Shown: positions 1-8,500 of the stretch, piece by piece | How the letters are laid out: the number at the start of each line of letters is the position of its first letter | How positions within the stretch are numbered: position 1 is the stretch's first letter | From: Adhaeribacter soli | Lineage (GTDB): Bacteria; Bacteroidota; Bacteroidia; Cytophagales; Hymenobacteraceae | Assembly: GCF_008727925.1 (NCBI RefSeq) | Contig: NZ_VTWT01000005.1 | Coordinates: forward strand, 62,001-126,000 | DNA length: 64,000 nucleotides | Direction: 5' to 3' | Notes under the pieces: generated by a model | What the model saw: the letters and a program-made list of their open reading frames with translations, nothing else | What the model was told of the DNA's origin: nothing | Database searches by the model: none | Made by a program: the position numbers and the translations under genes

Positions 1-1156
1 CCAGTTCTTTGTCTTTTTGCGAAGTCTGGTATTTCAGTTCCAGATCGTTAATGGTTTGCAGCTGCTTTTCGCCCAGAACGCTGTCCTGATACTGCCGGGC
101 AAGCGCCTGGTAGGTGTAAGCGGGTTCAAATTCACCGGTGGCCGCGTAGAGTTTATGCAGGGAAGTATAAGTTTCAGCCGAAAGCTCGGTAGCCTTGATC
201 TGCCGGGTAACTTCCAAAGCATCCAGATATAGCTTTTTTGCAGCGGAATAATCCTTTTTAAGAAAGTAAATATCACCCAGTTTATGCTTAACGTCGGCCA
301 CATCGAAAGGCGTAGCCAGTATTAAAGCATATTCCAGGCCTTTCAGCCCAAAGGCTATTGCTTTGTCGTATTGCTTTTCCTGCTTGAAACATAGCGCCAG
401 GTTTATATTTCCCAATTCCCGGCAGTAATCATCCTTAATCAGTTCCGCAATTTGCAGAGCCTGGTAATGTACCTGCTTCGATCTTTCGTACTGCTTCAGG
501 TCGTAAAGTACCGTCCCCTGATTTATTAACCCGCGGCACCAGGAAAGGGAATCGCCGGCCTGAACTGCCGCTTCAACTGCGCGGGTAAAATAACCATAAG
601 CCTTTTTATATTGCTGCATTTTCTGGAAGATGCCGCCAATATTGCCGTAAACCATCGAAAGCCCGTCGAGCTGGTGCGATTGTTTAAAGAAATTAATGCC
701 CGCCTGATAAGAAGCCAACGCGCTGTCGAATTTACTCTGGTAGCGGTACAGGTTACCCATGTTGGTATAGCAGGCGCCAATACCCCGTTTATAATTGATT
801 TCCTGATAGTGGATTAAGGCTTTCCGATACTGGCTCAGGGCTGCCTGGTACTGGCTCTGATCCGAATACACAATGCCGCTGTAATGAAAAGCTTTGGCCT
901 GCCCCAGTCCATAGTTAATTTCCTGACTGACCCGGCCGGCTTCGGCATAAAGTTTCAGGGCAGTGGCCGGCCTGGAGATTTCCAGGGCATAAGCTGAATC
1001 CAGTAGCTGCTTCACATAATTGCTGTCCGGCTTCTGGGTATAATCGGGTTCTGAAAATGCCAGGGCCGGCAGCAGGAAAAGCAAACCAAGCAGCAAAGTT
1101 TTTAAACTCCGGTTCCCGTTAAAGCCATACCGGAAAGTATTCTTTCCTTTTTTCAT
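1..1156 (-). CDS. TPR-repeat protein, 3' end missing
   Basis: Reading from an ATG at 1156 toward the left edge gives 385 uninterrupted codons with no stop, so the C-terminus lies outside the window. Residues about 18-35 form a hydrophobic signal or anchor segment ending in LLPALAFS. The rest is a string of tetratricopeptide repeats recognisable by phrases such as GLGQAKAFHYSGIVY, GIGACYTNMGNLY and GLSMVYGNIGGIF, each followed by a second helix rich in Tyr and Ala. The last visible residues (LELKYQTSQKDKEL) resemble the start of the coiled-coil linker that in many Bacteroidota TPR proteins leads to a membrane helix and a histidine kinase or LuxR-type output domain. The output domain itself cannot be seen, so a sensor role is only a guess. 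The TPR assignment is secure. Confidence 0.85.
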   Translation of the reverse strand, partial: MKKGKNTFRYGFNGNRSLKTLLLGLLFLLPALAFSEPDYTQKPDSNYVKQLLDSAYALEISRPATALKLYAEAGRVSQEINYGLGQAKAFHYSGIVYSDQSQYQAALSQYRKALIHYQEINYKRGIGACYTNMGNLYRYQSKFDSALASYQAGINFFKQSHQLDGLSMVYGNIGGIFQKMQQYKKAYGYFTRAVEAAVQAGDSLSWCRGLINQGTVLYDLKQYERSKQVHYQALQIAELIKDDYCRELGNINLALCFKQEKQYDKAIAFGLKGLEYALILATPFDVADVKHKLGDIYFLKKDYSAAKKLYLDALEVTRQIKATELSAETYTSLHKLYAATGEFEPAYTYQALARQYQDSVLGEKQLQTINDLELKYQTSQKDKEL

Positions 1157-1330
1157 ATAAGCCTCACTCTAAAACTAAAAATCAGCTATTTAAAATAAGT
1201 AAGGAAAGGTAAGCAACGGAAAGCCCGGAACAATGTACCCGTACATGCATAAGCTACCTGCTTTCAACCACCTTTACCTGAACAAAATTAAGCTGAATTT
1301 GTCAACAATTCACGTAAGCGTTAACATCCG

Positions 1331-1361
1331 TTTGCATATTTTGTTAAAACGCTATAATTTG
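1331..1361 (+). promoter_or_regulatory. Possible Bacteroidota-type promoter
   Basis: TTTG at 1331-1334 and TATAATTTG at 1353-1361 are 18 nt apart, close to the Bacteroidota pattern of a -33 TTTG and a -7 TAnnTTTG. The start codon at 1375 is only 13 nt downstream, so the leader would be very short, which weakens the call. Confidence 0.3.
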
Positions 1362-1374
1362 CTTTCAAAAAACT

Positions 1375-2556
1375 ATGAAAAGAATTATACTCAGCCTTTT
1401 AGCTACCTCTTTAGCTGCCGGCGTGCAAGCCCAGATAACCCTGACCAGCGCCAACGTTCCAGTAACCGCCGGTACCAGAATTGAAAACCAGGGCGATCTA
1501 AGTACTCCAGTACCAACCCGGGGAGCGAACCAGACCTGGAACTACGGCAACATGGCCTTAACCGGCTCCGGAAACATCCCCTATAACAATTCGGTAAACG
1601 CCCAATTTCCGGGAGCCATTGAAAAGCCGGCTGCCGGCGAGCTCGTGCCCGGCTGGGTTTATTATTACCAGGCTTATTTAAAGGGTACGTCTACAAACTT
1701 TGGAGTGGTGGGGCATGAAGTGAAATTGCAGCGTTATTCCCTGGCGCAGTTTACCGGCGGCGCAAACGATTCGCTGATCTTCCAGGCTCAGAGTTATACC
1801 TTACCGGCAACCGATACTTACCTGCAATTTCCGGCTACCATTAACTCCGGCTGGCAAACTACCCACAAGCATATCCTGAACGCCCAGATTACCGTGGCCA
1901 TGGCCATGCTGAACAAGGCGCCGATGCAAAGACGCTCTTATGTAACCCTAACCGATTCAGTGGTTGGCTGGGGAAGCATGCGCGTACCGGTAGCCTCGTT
2001 GGCAGGCCCCTATCCGAGCGCACCCTACCAGGCCCTGATGATAAAACGCGTGGAAGTAGCGGTAGACAGTTTTTACCTGAACGGCGCGCCGGCTTCGCCT
2101 TTATTACTAGGCCCGCTAGGCGTAACGCAAGGCCAGATCAGAAGAAACAACAAATACAAATTCTACCGCGAAAATGCCATGCAGCCCCTGATGGTATTCG
2201 ACTTCGGCGACAACAATTTTACCACGCCACAATTTATCGTTTCCGACAACAGCGTTTCGATTGTTGGCGCAACCACCAAAGAGCAGGCCGCCAAACTTCC
2301 GGTGCAATTGTATCCGAACCCAACCAATAGCTCCACGCTTACGCTTGCCTTCGCCAAACCCGAAACCGGCAACTGGCAGCTTCGCCTGACAGATATTACC
2401 GGCCGGGAAACTTTTGTGCAGACCATTAAAAATGCGGGCGCGATAAAACAGACATTAGCTTTGCCAGCGCAACTGAAAAACGGGCTTTACAGCTGGCAGT
2501 TGCTGGACCAGAACGGCGCGGTACGCAATGCCGGGAAACTGAATGTTATTCGGTAA
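1375..2556 (+). CDS. T9SS type A sorting-domain secreted protein
   Basis: This 393-residue protein starts with a clear Sec signal peptide (about residues 1-19, ending AAGVQAQ). The body is beta-rich, has no cysteine or histidine cluster suggesting a catalytic site, and I do not recognise its family. From about residue 307 it has a typical T9SS C-terminal domain: LYPNP, then alternating strands, and a final segment with GLYSW followed by KLNVIR. Such domains take proteins across the outer membrane and are then cleaved, leaving the protein secreted or attached to surface lipopolysaccharide. The ATG at 1375 is chosen because it sits directly before the signal peptide. A repeat-filled gap follows. 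Export route is well supported; function is unknown. Confidence 0.85.
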   Translation: MKRIILSLLATSLAAGVQAQITLTSANVPVTAGTRIENQGDLSTPVPTRGANQTWNYGNMALTGSGNIPYNNSVNAQFPGAIEKPAAGELVPGWVYYYQAYLKGTSTNFGVVGHEVKLQRYSLAQFTGGANDSLIFQAQSYTLPATDTYLQFPATINSGWQTTHKHILNAQITVAMAMLNKAPMQRRSYVTLTDSVVGWGSMRVPVASLAGPYPSAPYQALMIKRVEVAVDSFYLNGAPASPLLLGPLGVTQGQIRRNNKYKFYRENAMQPLMVFDFGDNNFTTPQFIVSDNSVSIVGATTKEQAAKLPVQLYPNPTNSSTLTLAFAKPETGNWQLRLTDITGRETFVQTIKNAGAIKQTLALPAQLKNGLYSWQLLDQNGAVRNAGKLNVIR

Positions 2557-2586
2557 GAGTTTGCTTCTTCTTAAGCCTAACTTTGA

Positions 2587-2887
2587 AGGAAAAAGGCTTA
2601 TTAGATAATTCCCCTCCTCGGAGGGGTTAGGGGTGGGTAATTGGTATTGCCTGCAAAAACGAAAAAATGAGCTGAGGTGCCGCTGAAAACGGTTTTGTTC
2701 GGTACTAGAAATCCCGTTGACTAAAGTCAACGGCAATGGATAGCAAGATTCTTAAAAGTAGAATTCAAATTTCTGTTTTTGTTGTCTCTATTGCCGTTGA
2801 CTTTAGTCAACGGAAACCGCAGTAATTTCTTAAGCAGACAGCATTGCCCCTACTCCGAGGAGGGGAATTGTTATTCAGCTTTTTCCC
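2587..2887. repeat. Composite inverted-repeat element with two inner palindromes
   Basis: Outer arms of about 35 nt (2587-2625 and 2851-2887) are inverted copies with a core AATTCCCCTCCTCGGAG. Between them lie two copies of one 20 bp palindrome, CCGTTGACT followed by a 2 nt centre and its complement, at 2714-2733 and 2794-2813. The element fills most of the 573 nt gap before the thioredoxin gene. It looks like a non-coding REP or MITE-type repeat; no gene is seen in it. Confidence 0.7.
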
Positions 2888-3129
2888 TGCCAGGATAGCT
2901 TCTTAATCATCTTCCTTACAGTCGGGCATCAGGATCAAGGAAGGCTGAAGAAATATTTAAAATATCGGCACCACTAAGTCGTTATCCTGAATAGTAAAGG
3001 TTAAAGGAGCTGAAAGAGTCCGGCCACAATGGCAGATTTAACGCTTTGGCCGTTTTTTTGCCGAACGTTCTGCAGCGAATACGTATAATTCGTATAATTG
3101 TAAATCATTCATCCATTAAAATCCTTCTT

Positions 3130-3459
3130 ATGGGACATAAAGCAATTGAAATTACCGACGCAAACTTCGATGAGATCATCAATTCTGATAAACCGGTACT
3201 GGTAGACTTCTGGGCCGAATGGTGCGGACCATGCCGCATGGTTGGCCCGATCGTAGAAGAACTGGCCGGCGAATACGAAGGCAAAGCCGTAATCGGTAAA
3301 GTTGACGTAGATGCCAACCCGCAGACTTCTGCCAAATTTGGTATCCGGAGCATTCCTACCCTGCTGGTTTTCAAAAACGGCCAGGTAGTAGACAAACAAG
3401 TAGGCGCGGTGCCGAAAAACGTACTGGCTCAGAAATTAGATGCTCAGGTAACTGCTTAA
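3130..3459 (+). CDS. trxA: Thioredoxin
   Basis: A 109-residue cytosolic thioredoxin, the usual family length. The active site WCGPC is at residues 31-35, preceded by LVDFWAE, and the cis-proline loop reads [12 protein letters not shown]. It reduces protein disulfides using electrons from thioredoxin reductase. An in-frame extension reaches back to 3046, but the ATG at 3130 gives the standard N-terminus ([13 protein letters not shown]) and no signal peptide. The upstream sequence holds a direct repeat CGTATAATT at about 3080-3100 that may be part of the promoter. A strong terminator follows, so the gene is probably transcribed alone. Confidence 0.96.
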   Translation: MGHKAIEITDANFDEIINSDKPVLVDFWAEWCGPCRMVGPIVEELAGEYEGKAVIGKVDVDANPQTSAKFGIRSIPTLLVFKNGQVVDKQVGAVPKNVLAQKLDAQVTA

Positions 3460-3482
3460 TAAAACAGTAGCCTTTAAAGTTA

Positions 3483-3522
3483 AAAAAGTCCTTCCGGAAG
3501 CCATTCCGGAAGGACTTTTCTT
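3483..3522 (+). terminator. Rho-independent terminator after trxA
   Basis: A long stem (GTCCTTCCGGA pairing with TCCGGAAGGAC) flanked by A-rich and T-rich runs lies 24 nt after the trxA stop codon. Confidence 0.9.
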
Positions 3523-3588
3523 TTTCCCTGAAATCCGTAACTTGCAGAAACAGAAACCTGAACCGAATAATCCTGAACAGAAATAACC

Positions 3589-4062
3589 ATGGAAAATACC
3601 CAAACCGCTACCCCGGCTTTCGACCTGAAATCGGTACCGTTTTACCTCGAAAAACTGACTGCCGAAACCAAACCGGCCTGGGGCATTATGACGCCTCAGC
3701 ACATGCTCGAGCATTTAGGGAATACGCTGGTAATGGTAAACAGTAAAAAAGCCTTGCCGTGCGTAACGCCCGAAGAACATTTGCCCGCCTATCGCCAGTT
3801 CCTGATGAGCGAAAAGCCATTTGCTCAGAATATTCCGAACCAGTTTATCGGCGATGGGCTGGCGCCTCTGCGTTTTGAAGATCTGGAAACGGCCAAAACC
3901 AAACTCCTTGCCGCCATTGAAAGCTTCCAGCGCTTTTTCCAGGAGAACCCGGAAGCTACCCCTATGCACCCCTTCTTCGGCCACCTGAACTACGAAGAAT
4001 GGCAGCAATTCCAGCGCAAACATTTCACCCACCATTTCCGGCAATTCGGGTTAATTGGTTAA
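3589..4062 (+). CDS. DUF1569 / DinB-like protein
   Basis: A 157-residue soluble protein without a signal peptide. Landmarks are MTPQHMLEHLGN near residue 28 and HPFFGHLNYEEWQQFQRKH with HHFRQFG at the C-terminus. This spacing of histidines is what I recall for the DUF1569 family, a four-helix DinB-like fold in which histidines may bind a metal. No substrate is known for these proteins. It lies between trxA with its terminator and an unrelated secreted protein, so neighbours do not help. The family call is from memory of the motif, not a search. Confidence 0.7.
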   Translation: MENTQTATPAFDLKSVPFYLEKLTAETKPAWGIMTPQHMLEHLGNTLVMVNSKKALPCVTPEEHLPAYRQFLMSEKPFAQNIPNQFIGDGLAPLRFEDLETAKTKLLAAIESFQRFFQENPEATPMHPFFGHLNYEEWQQFQRKHFTHHFRQFGLIG

Positions 4063-4123
4063 GGGCTTGGAAATTCAATTACAATTCTTTTATTTGTTAT
4101 TTCAACAAGCTAAAGAATTGTAT

Positions 4124-5035
4124 ATGAAGAAAATTTTTACGACGCTATTCGTTTTATTGGGATTTCAGCTGGCGGCCTCCGCCCAGCTCGTTCTGGGTTT
4201 GCCTGATAAGGAAGATGCCGAAAAAGTAAAAGCAAGAACCATGATCGTGGTTTTGCGGGAGGAAGATCCTAAAATGGTAGAAAAACTTAAAAAGCAACCT
4301 CCGCAATTAGCATCTTACAAAGCTGACATTGTTGCCTATAATGAGAAAATCCAGCGGATTGCTCCCCAGTTCTGGACCTTATCCAAATCCGTAATATTTA
4401 AGCCCGAAGCTGAGGTAAAGGCTCTTCAAAAGACGAAAACAAAGGAATTTGCTTATCTGGAATTCCGGAATGAAAAGCTCACGGAAAATAAAGGCAGCGA
4501 TGCAGTTAAGTATGGACCGGGTATGCAATGGACTACCGCAGCACTCGAGATCCGGTTCATTGAAAAACCGTCGGCACCTCCTTCTGGTTATGCCACCATG
4601 AAAGGAAGCGATCAGACAGATGCCGAACTGGCACTGGCGGTGAAACACCTGCAGTATATGTACAAAAATCTTGACAATAAGGCCTCCAAAAAAGAACAGC
4701 ATGCGCAGGGAATCCAGAAGCTGGCTACTAAAACCTTATTGCTGGATAATGCTTACCTGGCACCTGGCCTCACCGAGAAAACAATAAAAACCGTTTACCC
4801 TTATCCTTTCCAGATTGTAGACAATGCTGCCATTGAAAAAGCTGTAATGAACAGTGAGCCAAATGTTGCAGTAGTCAGTATTGTTCCGGTTATGGGCATG
4901 CCATTTCTGATGCACAATGTTTGCAGCGCGGATGGCGAAGGTCTGACATTAGATGTCCCCGGTGCAATGTCAAAATCCAAAACGCCTTTAAAGATCACGA
5001 AGGAATCGTTGGCGCAGTACATTAAAACAAAATAA
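4124..5035 (+). CDS. Secreted protein of unknown function
   Basis: The open frame extends back to 4055, but the ATG at 4124 begins a good signal peptide (MKKIFTTLFVLLGFQLAASA, cut before Q), giving 303 residues. The mature part is rich in Lys and Glu, with no cysteine pair or recognised motif except a single VCSADGEG near the end. It has no T9SS sorting domain and no second membrane segment, so it is probably periplasmic. I do not recognise the family. It ends before a bidirectional terminator shared with the convergent Omp28 gene. Confidence 0.75.
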   Translation: MKKIFTTLFVLLGFQLAASAQLVLGLPDKEDAEKVKARTMIVVLREEDPKMVEKLKKQPPQLASYKADIVAYNEKIQRIAPQFWTLSKSVIFKPEAEVKALQKTKTKEFAYLEFRNEKLTENKGSDAVKYGPGMQWTTAALEIRFIEKPSAPPSGYATMKGSDQTDAELALAVKHLQYMYKNLDNKASKKEQHAQGIQKLATKTLLLDNAYLAPGLTEKTIKTVYPYPFQIVDNAAIEKAVMNSEPNVAVVSIVPVMGMPFLMHNVCSADGEGLTLDVPGAMSKSKTPLKITKESLAQYIKTK

Positions 5036-5121
5036 GAACCCGAGGCACAAAGCCGCATAATTTTACGTCTACACTGTTTCCCTGTAACTGAGAATACAAA
5101 AGTTAAATCCGGGAAATTGTA

Positions 5122-5164
5122 AAACAAAAAGCCGCTCCGGAATCCCCGGAGCGGCTTTTTGTTT
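5122..5164. terminator. Bidirectional terminator between convergent genes
   Basis: The hairpin GCCGCTCCGG / CCGGAGCGGC has AAACAAAAA on the left and TTTTTGTTT on the right, so it can stop transcription from both the plus-strand gene ending at 5035 and the minus-strand gene ending at 5179. Confidence 0.9.
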
Positions 5165-5178
5165 ATTGCTTAGCTTTA

Positions 5179-6096
5179 TTACTTTAAATGCACTTCTTCT
5201 ACCTGAATTACTTCCCGGCTGGCTTCATCCACTATAAAGGCCACTACCGAGCAATTCCTGGCATTCCAGGCAGGATCAAGGGTGGCAGAAAAATAGGCTT
5301 CAGTAACTTCTCCGGCTTTAGGGGCTTCCTTATTTGGTTTGCCCCAAGTTCCGGTTAAAACCGATCGCATGGCGTGCGGGTGCACGTAATAGTTCACATC
5401 GCCAACCGGGTAGGCAGGATCTCCCCCGGCCGCCTGACCGTAGTTCTTCTGCCAATTTACGATGCTGTCTTCCGTAATCACCACCATCAGGTTGTATTTC
5501 CCCGACAGATCGGATAAATACTTCGAACGTACTTTAATGTTTACCTTACGGCTTTCCGGCTTGTAAAGCGTAGTAAGCGTCATGCCAACCTGCGGCGTTT
5601 CGCTCATTTGCGAAGCAATGGAAGCCGGCCAGTTGCTTACTCCCTGCACTACCGAATTCGACGTTCCGCCTTTGGCCCGGTTCACCATTCCGTTCGGGTT
5701 GGAGATCACGCCAAAACTGGTTGCCCATTCTTCGCCTTCCGGTGTGGTGAAATTAGTGGTATAAGGTGCTTTGTTGTATTTGGCAAAATAACCGGCGTGC
5801 ACGGCTACTACCACCAACCGGTCGCCGTGTTGCCTTTGCTGGTCTTTCGCCATCAGGGCCGCGCCCGGGCAGTTGCCGCAGGTATGGCCGGTATAATCTT
5901 CCAGTAGAACTTTCTGAACCGGGGTAACCGGGCCTAAAATAGAATCATGCGCGGCTTCGGCCGAATCCATGGCCTGGGTATCGCTCAGTGCCGGCTTGTC
6001 TGCCAGTTCTGGGTACGGGTTGTCGATGGTGTCGCAACCGAAAAGCAAGCTGGCTCCCAGAAATGCGGTACTGATATAAAATGCTATCGATTTCAT
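5179..6096 (-). CDS. Omp28-related outer-membrane lipoprotein
   Basis: The open frame starts at 6177, but the ATG at 6096 opens a lipoprotein signal peptide with Cys21 (SLLFGC), giving 305 residues. Residues about 60-120 (VLLEDYTGHTCGNCPGA) match the Omp28 family first described in Porphyromonas gingivalis, with a CGNC pair at residues 73-76 in a thioredoxin-like context. The C-terminal half is beta-rich. Family knowledge: Omp28 proteins are surface or outer-membrane lipoproteins of uncertain role, suggested in adhesion. The gene starts 8 nt after the DUF6029 gene ends, so the two are very likely co-transcribed and co-functional. The CxxC could also make it a thiol-exchange protein. Confidence 0.85.
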   Translation of the reverse strand: MKSIAFYISTAFLGASLLFGCDTIDNPYPELADKPALSDTQAMDSAEAAHDSILGPVTPVQKVLLEDYTGHTCGNCPGAALMAKDQQRQHGDRLVVVAVHAGYFAKYNKAPYTTNFTTPEGEEWATSFGVISNPNGMVNRAKGGTSNSVVQGVSNWPASIASQMSETPQVGMTLTTLYKPESRKVNIKVRSKYLSDLSGKYNLMVVITEDSIVNWQKNYGQAAGGDPAYPVGDVNYYVHPHAMRSVLTGTWGKPNKEAPKAGEVTEAYFSATLDPAWNARNCSVVAFIVDEASREVIQVEEVHLK

Positions 6097-6104
6097 CTTA
6101 AAAC

Positions 6105-7748
6105 TTAAAAACTGCTGGTAATAGAAAGGAGTAAACCATTGGAAGCCGGTACGTTCCGGCAAACGCCGCCCACGCACACAATACCTGCCCGCTGGCGGCC
6201 GTACGAAAGCGAAATGCGGCTGGTATTCCGGTTATAGCCTACGGTCCCGGTCGGGTAATGCACCTTTTTATCTTTTTCCGGATTGCCGTAGTTGTACTGG
6301 TCCATTACAGCCACAAACCAATGCGGTGCCACGGTGTATTCCACCAAGGCCATGCCCCAGTCGCCCTGATCATCTTCGGTTTGCAGTGCCTGCAATTCTG
6401 TCCGGACCGAATGGTTGGAATTGAACTTATACGTAAGATCTACCACGCCCATATTCGCGTTTACCGTTCCCCGGCCAACCAGGCCCTGCACCACATCGAT
6501 GTCGTAATAGAAGTTCAGGTAGGTAAAGGTTCCTTTCAGTTTGGAAGAGAATTTCTTTTGGATCTCTACATTAAAATCGTGGAAATATTTCTGTTTGCCG
6601 AACTTAAAAAAATCGGAAGTGAAGTACCGGCGGTTGCTTTCCCCGTTACTTACCGAATCGCGTTGCGGAGCATGCACGGCCGAATAGTTAAAGGCAATGT
6701 TGGTCCCGTACTTGCCGCCCAGCACCGATTCGCGTTTGAAATTGTAGCTAACCTCGCCCTGGTACGACATTTCGCCGAGCGGCTGGGTAGCGTATGGGTA
6801 AATGGAAGCCGGCAGGTTGTAGGTATGTTGTTTGGTTAAGGGCGGCAGAAAATTCAGCATCAGCACGTTGCCGTTGGCATTGCGGTCGGAGCGGAAATCC
6901 ATATTATCTACCCGCTTCGCGCCTAAAGAAACCCCTAAGCCCTGCTCCGAATAACTGGCCGTAACAAGCAAAGCCTGACCCGGCCGGTAGTTGAACTGGT
7001 TCATGGTTGAAGGGTCGTTGGCTTTGTAGGCATATTCTCCGAAAAGGGTTACCCCGCCCCGGCTCAGACTCAGGCGCGCGGCCCCGGCACCCACGTTCTC
7101 GGGTAAATTGAAATCCGGGTTCTGGTCTTCCTGAAATTTGCTGATAAAAGAGCCCCCAAAAGTAATGTTGGTTTTCAGGTCGGCAAATTTTTCGTGCACC
7201 TCATTCAGGCTAATTTCGGCATCGGCGCCCCGCACAATGCCTTCGCCCAGGTCAAAGAAAGCACGTTGCCGGCCTAAAATCCCCGTTAAGCGCACGCCGT
7301 TCGCCGGCTTGTATTTCACCCGGATGCCGTCCATGGAATTGTCGAAGCCCAGGCCCCGCTCCTCGTAGGTCCGGAAAATAAGGCCGCTGCCAAACTGTTC
7401 GTAATAATTCCCCACCGTAATCTGAAAATTATCTTTCTGGTAAGAAGCAAAGCGGTACGGAATACCCGAACCTTTGTAGCGTGGGTCGAAGCCCTGCAGC
7501 GGGTTCAGGTAACTTTCGTACCGGATTCCGGCCGAAAAATCGCCGGCCGTAAAGATAAAATTGGCAAACCCGTTCGAAAGAACCCGTTCTTTTACTTCCG
7601 GCGCGCCGATGGTTTTATCTTCTTTATAATACTGGGCATCGAGCTGAAAATCGCCGTGCACGGAGGCATCATTCAGGAACTGCGCCTGGCTTAGCTTCGG
7701 GGCAACCCAAAAGCCCAGCAGCAACCCGATAATGGAAATACGTTTCAA
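6105..7748 (-). CDS. DUF6029 family outer-membrane beta-barrel protein
   Basis: A 547-residue protein with a signal peptide ending LSQAQF. The rest shows alternating amphipathic strands with aromatic girdles (SAGIRYESYLNPLQGFD, GNYYEQFGSGLIFRTYEERG, RISLSYGRQRAG) and ends in an aromatic residue after short strands (LLLSITSSF), as outer-membrane barrels do. The sequence pattern is that of DUF6029, a Bacteroidota-only family. The start codon appears to be TTG at 7746-7748: it directly precedes the signal peptide and no in-frame ATG or GTG lies upstream before a stop. Position between an Omp28 lipoprotein and a TlpA-like protein suggests a barrel that works with thiol-active partners, which is inference. 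Confidence 0.8.
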   Translation of the reverse strand: MKRISIIGLLLGFWVAPKLSQAQFLNDASVHGDFQLDAQYYKEDKTIGAPEVKERVLSNGFANFIFTAGDFSAGIRYESYLNPLQGFDPRYKGSGIPYRFASYQKDNFQITVGNYYEQFGSGLIFRTYEERGLGFDNSMDGIRVKYKPANGVRLTGILGRQRAFFDLGEGIVRGADAEISLNEVHEKFADLKTNITFGGSFISKFQEDQNPDFNLPENVGAGAARLSLSRGGVTLFGEYAYKANDPSTMNQFNYRPGQALLVTASYSEQGLGVSLGAKRVDNMDFRSDRNANGNVLMLNFLPPLTKQHTYNLPASIYPYATQPLGEMSYQGEVSYNFKRESVLGGKYGTNIAFNYSAVHAPQRDSVSNGESNRRYFTSDFFKFGKQKYFHDFNVEIQKKFSSKLKGTFTYLNFYYDIDVVQGLVGRGTVNANMGVVDLTYKFNSNHSVRTELQALQTEDDQGDWGMALVEYTVAPHWFVAVMDQYNYGNPEKDKKVHYPTGTVGYNRNTSRISLSYGRQRAGIVCVGGVCRNVPASNGLLLSITSSF

Positions 7749-7818
7749 GGGAGGGTAAAACTTTAAAATCCGATAAATTCAATTTAAATAATAACAAGCC
7801 AAAAGCTGTCCCGGTAAA

Positions 7819-7855
7819 AAAACGATAGGTTTTCAGCGCGAAAACCTATCGTTTT
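7819..7855 (-). terminator. Terminator after the TlpA-like gene
   Basis: The stem AAAACGATAGGTTTT pairs with AAAACCTATCGTTTT around a 7 nt loop, 22 nt beyond the stop codon at 7877 on the minus strand. It separates the TlpA-like gene from the DUF6029-Omp28 pair. Confidence 0.8.
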
Positions 7856-7876
7856 AAATGATCCGGAAAACTTCAG

Positions 7877-8431
7877 TTAGTGGCTGACACTTTCGCCGTT
7901 GGCTAATTTTTTCACTAATTCGTAAAGGCGCTTTTCATCGCCTTCGGCATATGCATTGTGCTGCCAAACTATTTCGCCATCGCCGTTCAGCAGAAAGGTG
8001 TGCGGTACGTTGTTCACGTTCAGCGCGCGCTTCAGATCCTGGTTCTGGTCCAGGTACACTTCGTAAGTCCAGGCTTTGCCGTTCACAAGCGGGCCAACCT
8101 TGGCCGCGTTGCGCACATCGTCTATGGAAACAGCCACCAGCTTCACGCCGGTTTCTTTCTGCCAGTCTTCGTACACATCCGAAATATTGATCAGTTCTGT
8201 AATACATGGTTTGCACCAGGTTGCCCAGAAGCTGATTATAACCGGTTTACCATCGTTGGCAAAAACCGAAGTGTTTACCGTTTTGCCGTTCAGGGTTTTA
8301 ACATCTACCACCGGCAGTTTGCGGCTTTTTTCGGTAGTTTGGGTAGTGGTAGCCTGGGGTTCGGAAGTCTGCGCCTGCGCGCCGAAACAAACCAAAGAGC
8401 CAAATAGCAGGCTTAAGATTATTTTTTTCAT
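7877..8431 (-). CDS. TlpA/ResA-family periplasmic thiol-disulfide oxidoreductase
   Basis: 184 residues with a Sec signal peptide (MKKIILSLLFGSLVCFGAQA) and a single thioredoxin-like domain. The active site reads FWATWCKPC, with cysteines at 73 and 76, followed by the helix ITELINI; the cis-Pro loop is NVPHTFLLNGDGEIVW. WCKPC is typical of TlpA/ResA proteins, which reduce specific extracytoplasmic disulfides, for example in apocytochromes c. The gene sits between an Omp28-like T9SS protein and the DUF6029/Omp28 pair, all minus strand, so it may keep their CxxC motifs reduced. A hairpin separates it from the next gene downstream. Confidence 0.92.
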   Translation of the reverse strand: MKKIILSLLFGSLVCFGAQAQTSEPQATTTQTTEKSRKLPVVDVKTLNGKTVNTSVFANDGKPVIISFWATWCKPCITELINISDVYEDWQKETGVKLVAVSIDDVRNAAKVGPLVNGKAWTYEVYLDQNQDLKRALNVNNVPHTFLLNGDGEIVWQHNAYAEGDEKRLYELVKKLANGESVSH

Positions 8432-8500
8432 CAGAAGAGGTACTGTTTTTAAACCTGAAACCGGCTTTCTGAAAAGTCGGCCGGCTTCAGGTTGTTTAAA

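Noticed and set aside
3046-3129. N-terminal extension of thioredoxin
   Set aside because: The extra residues are not part of the family, and the ATG at 3130 gives the standard start.
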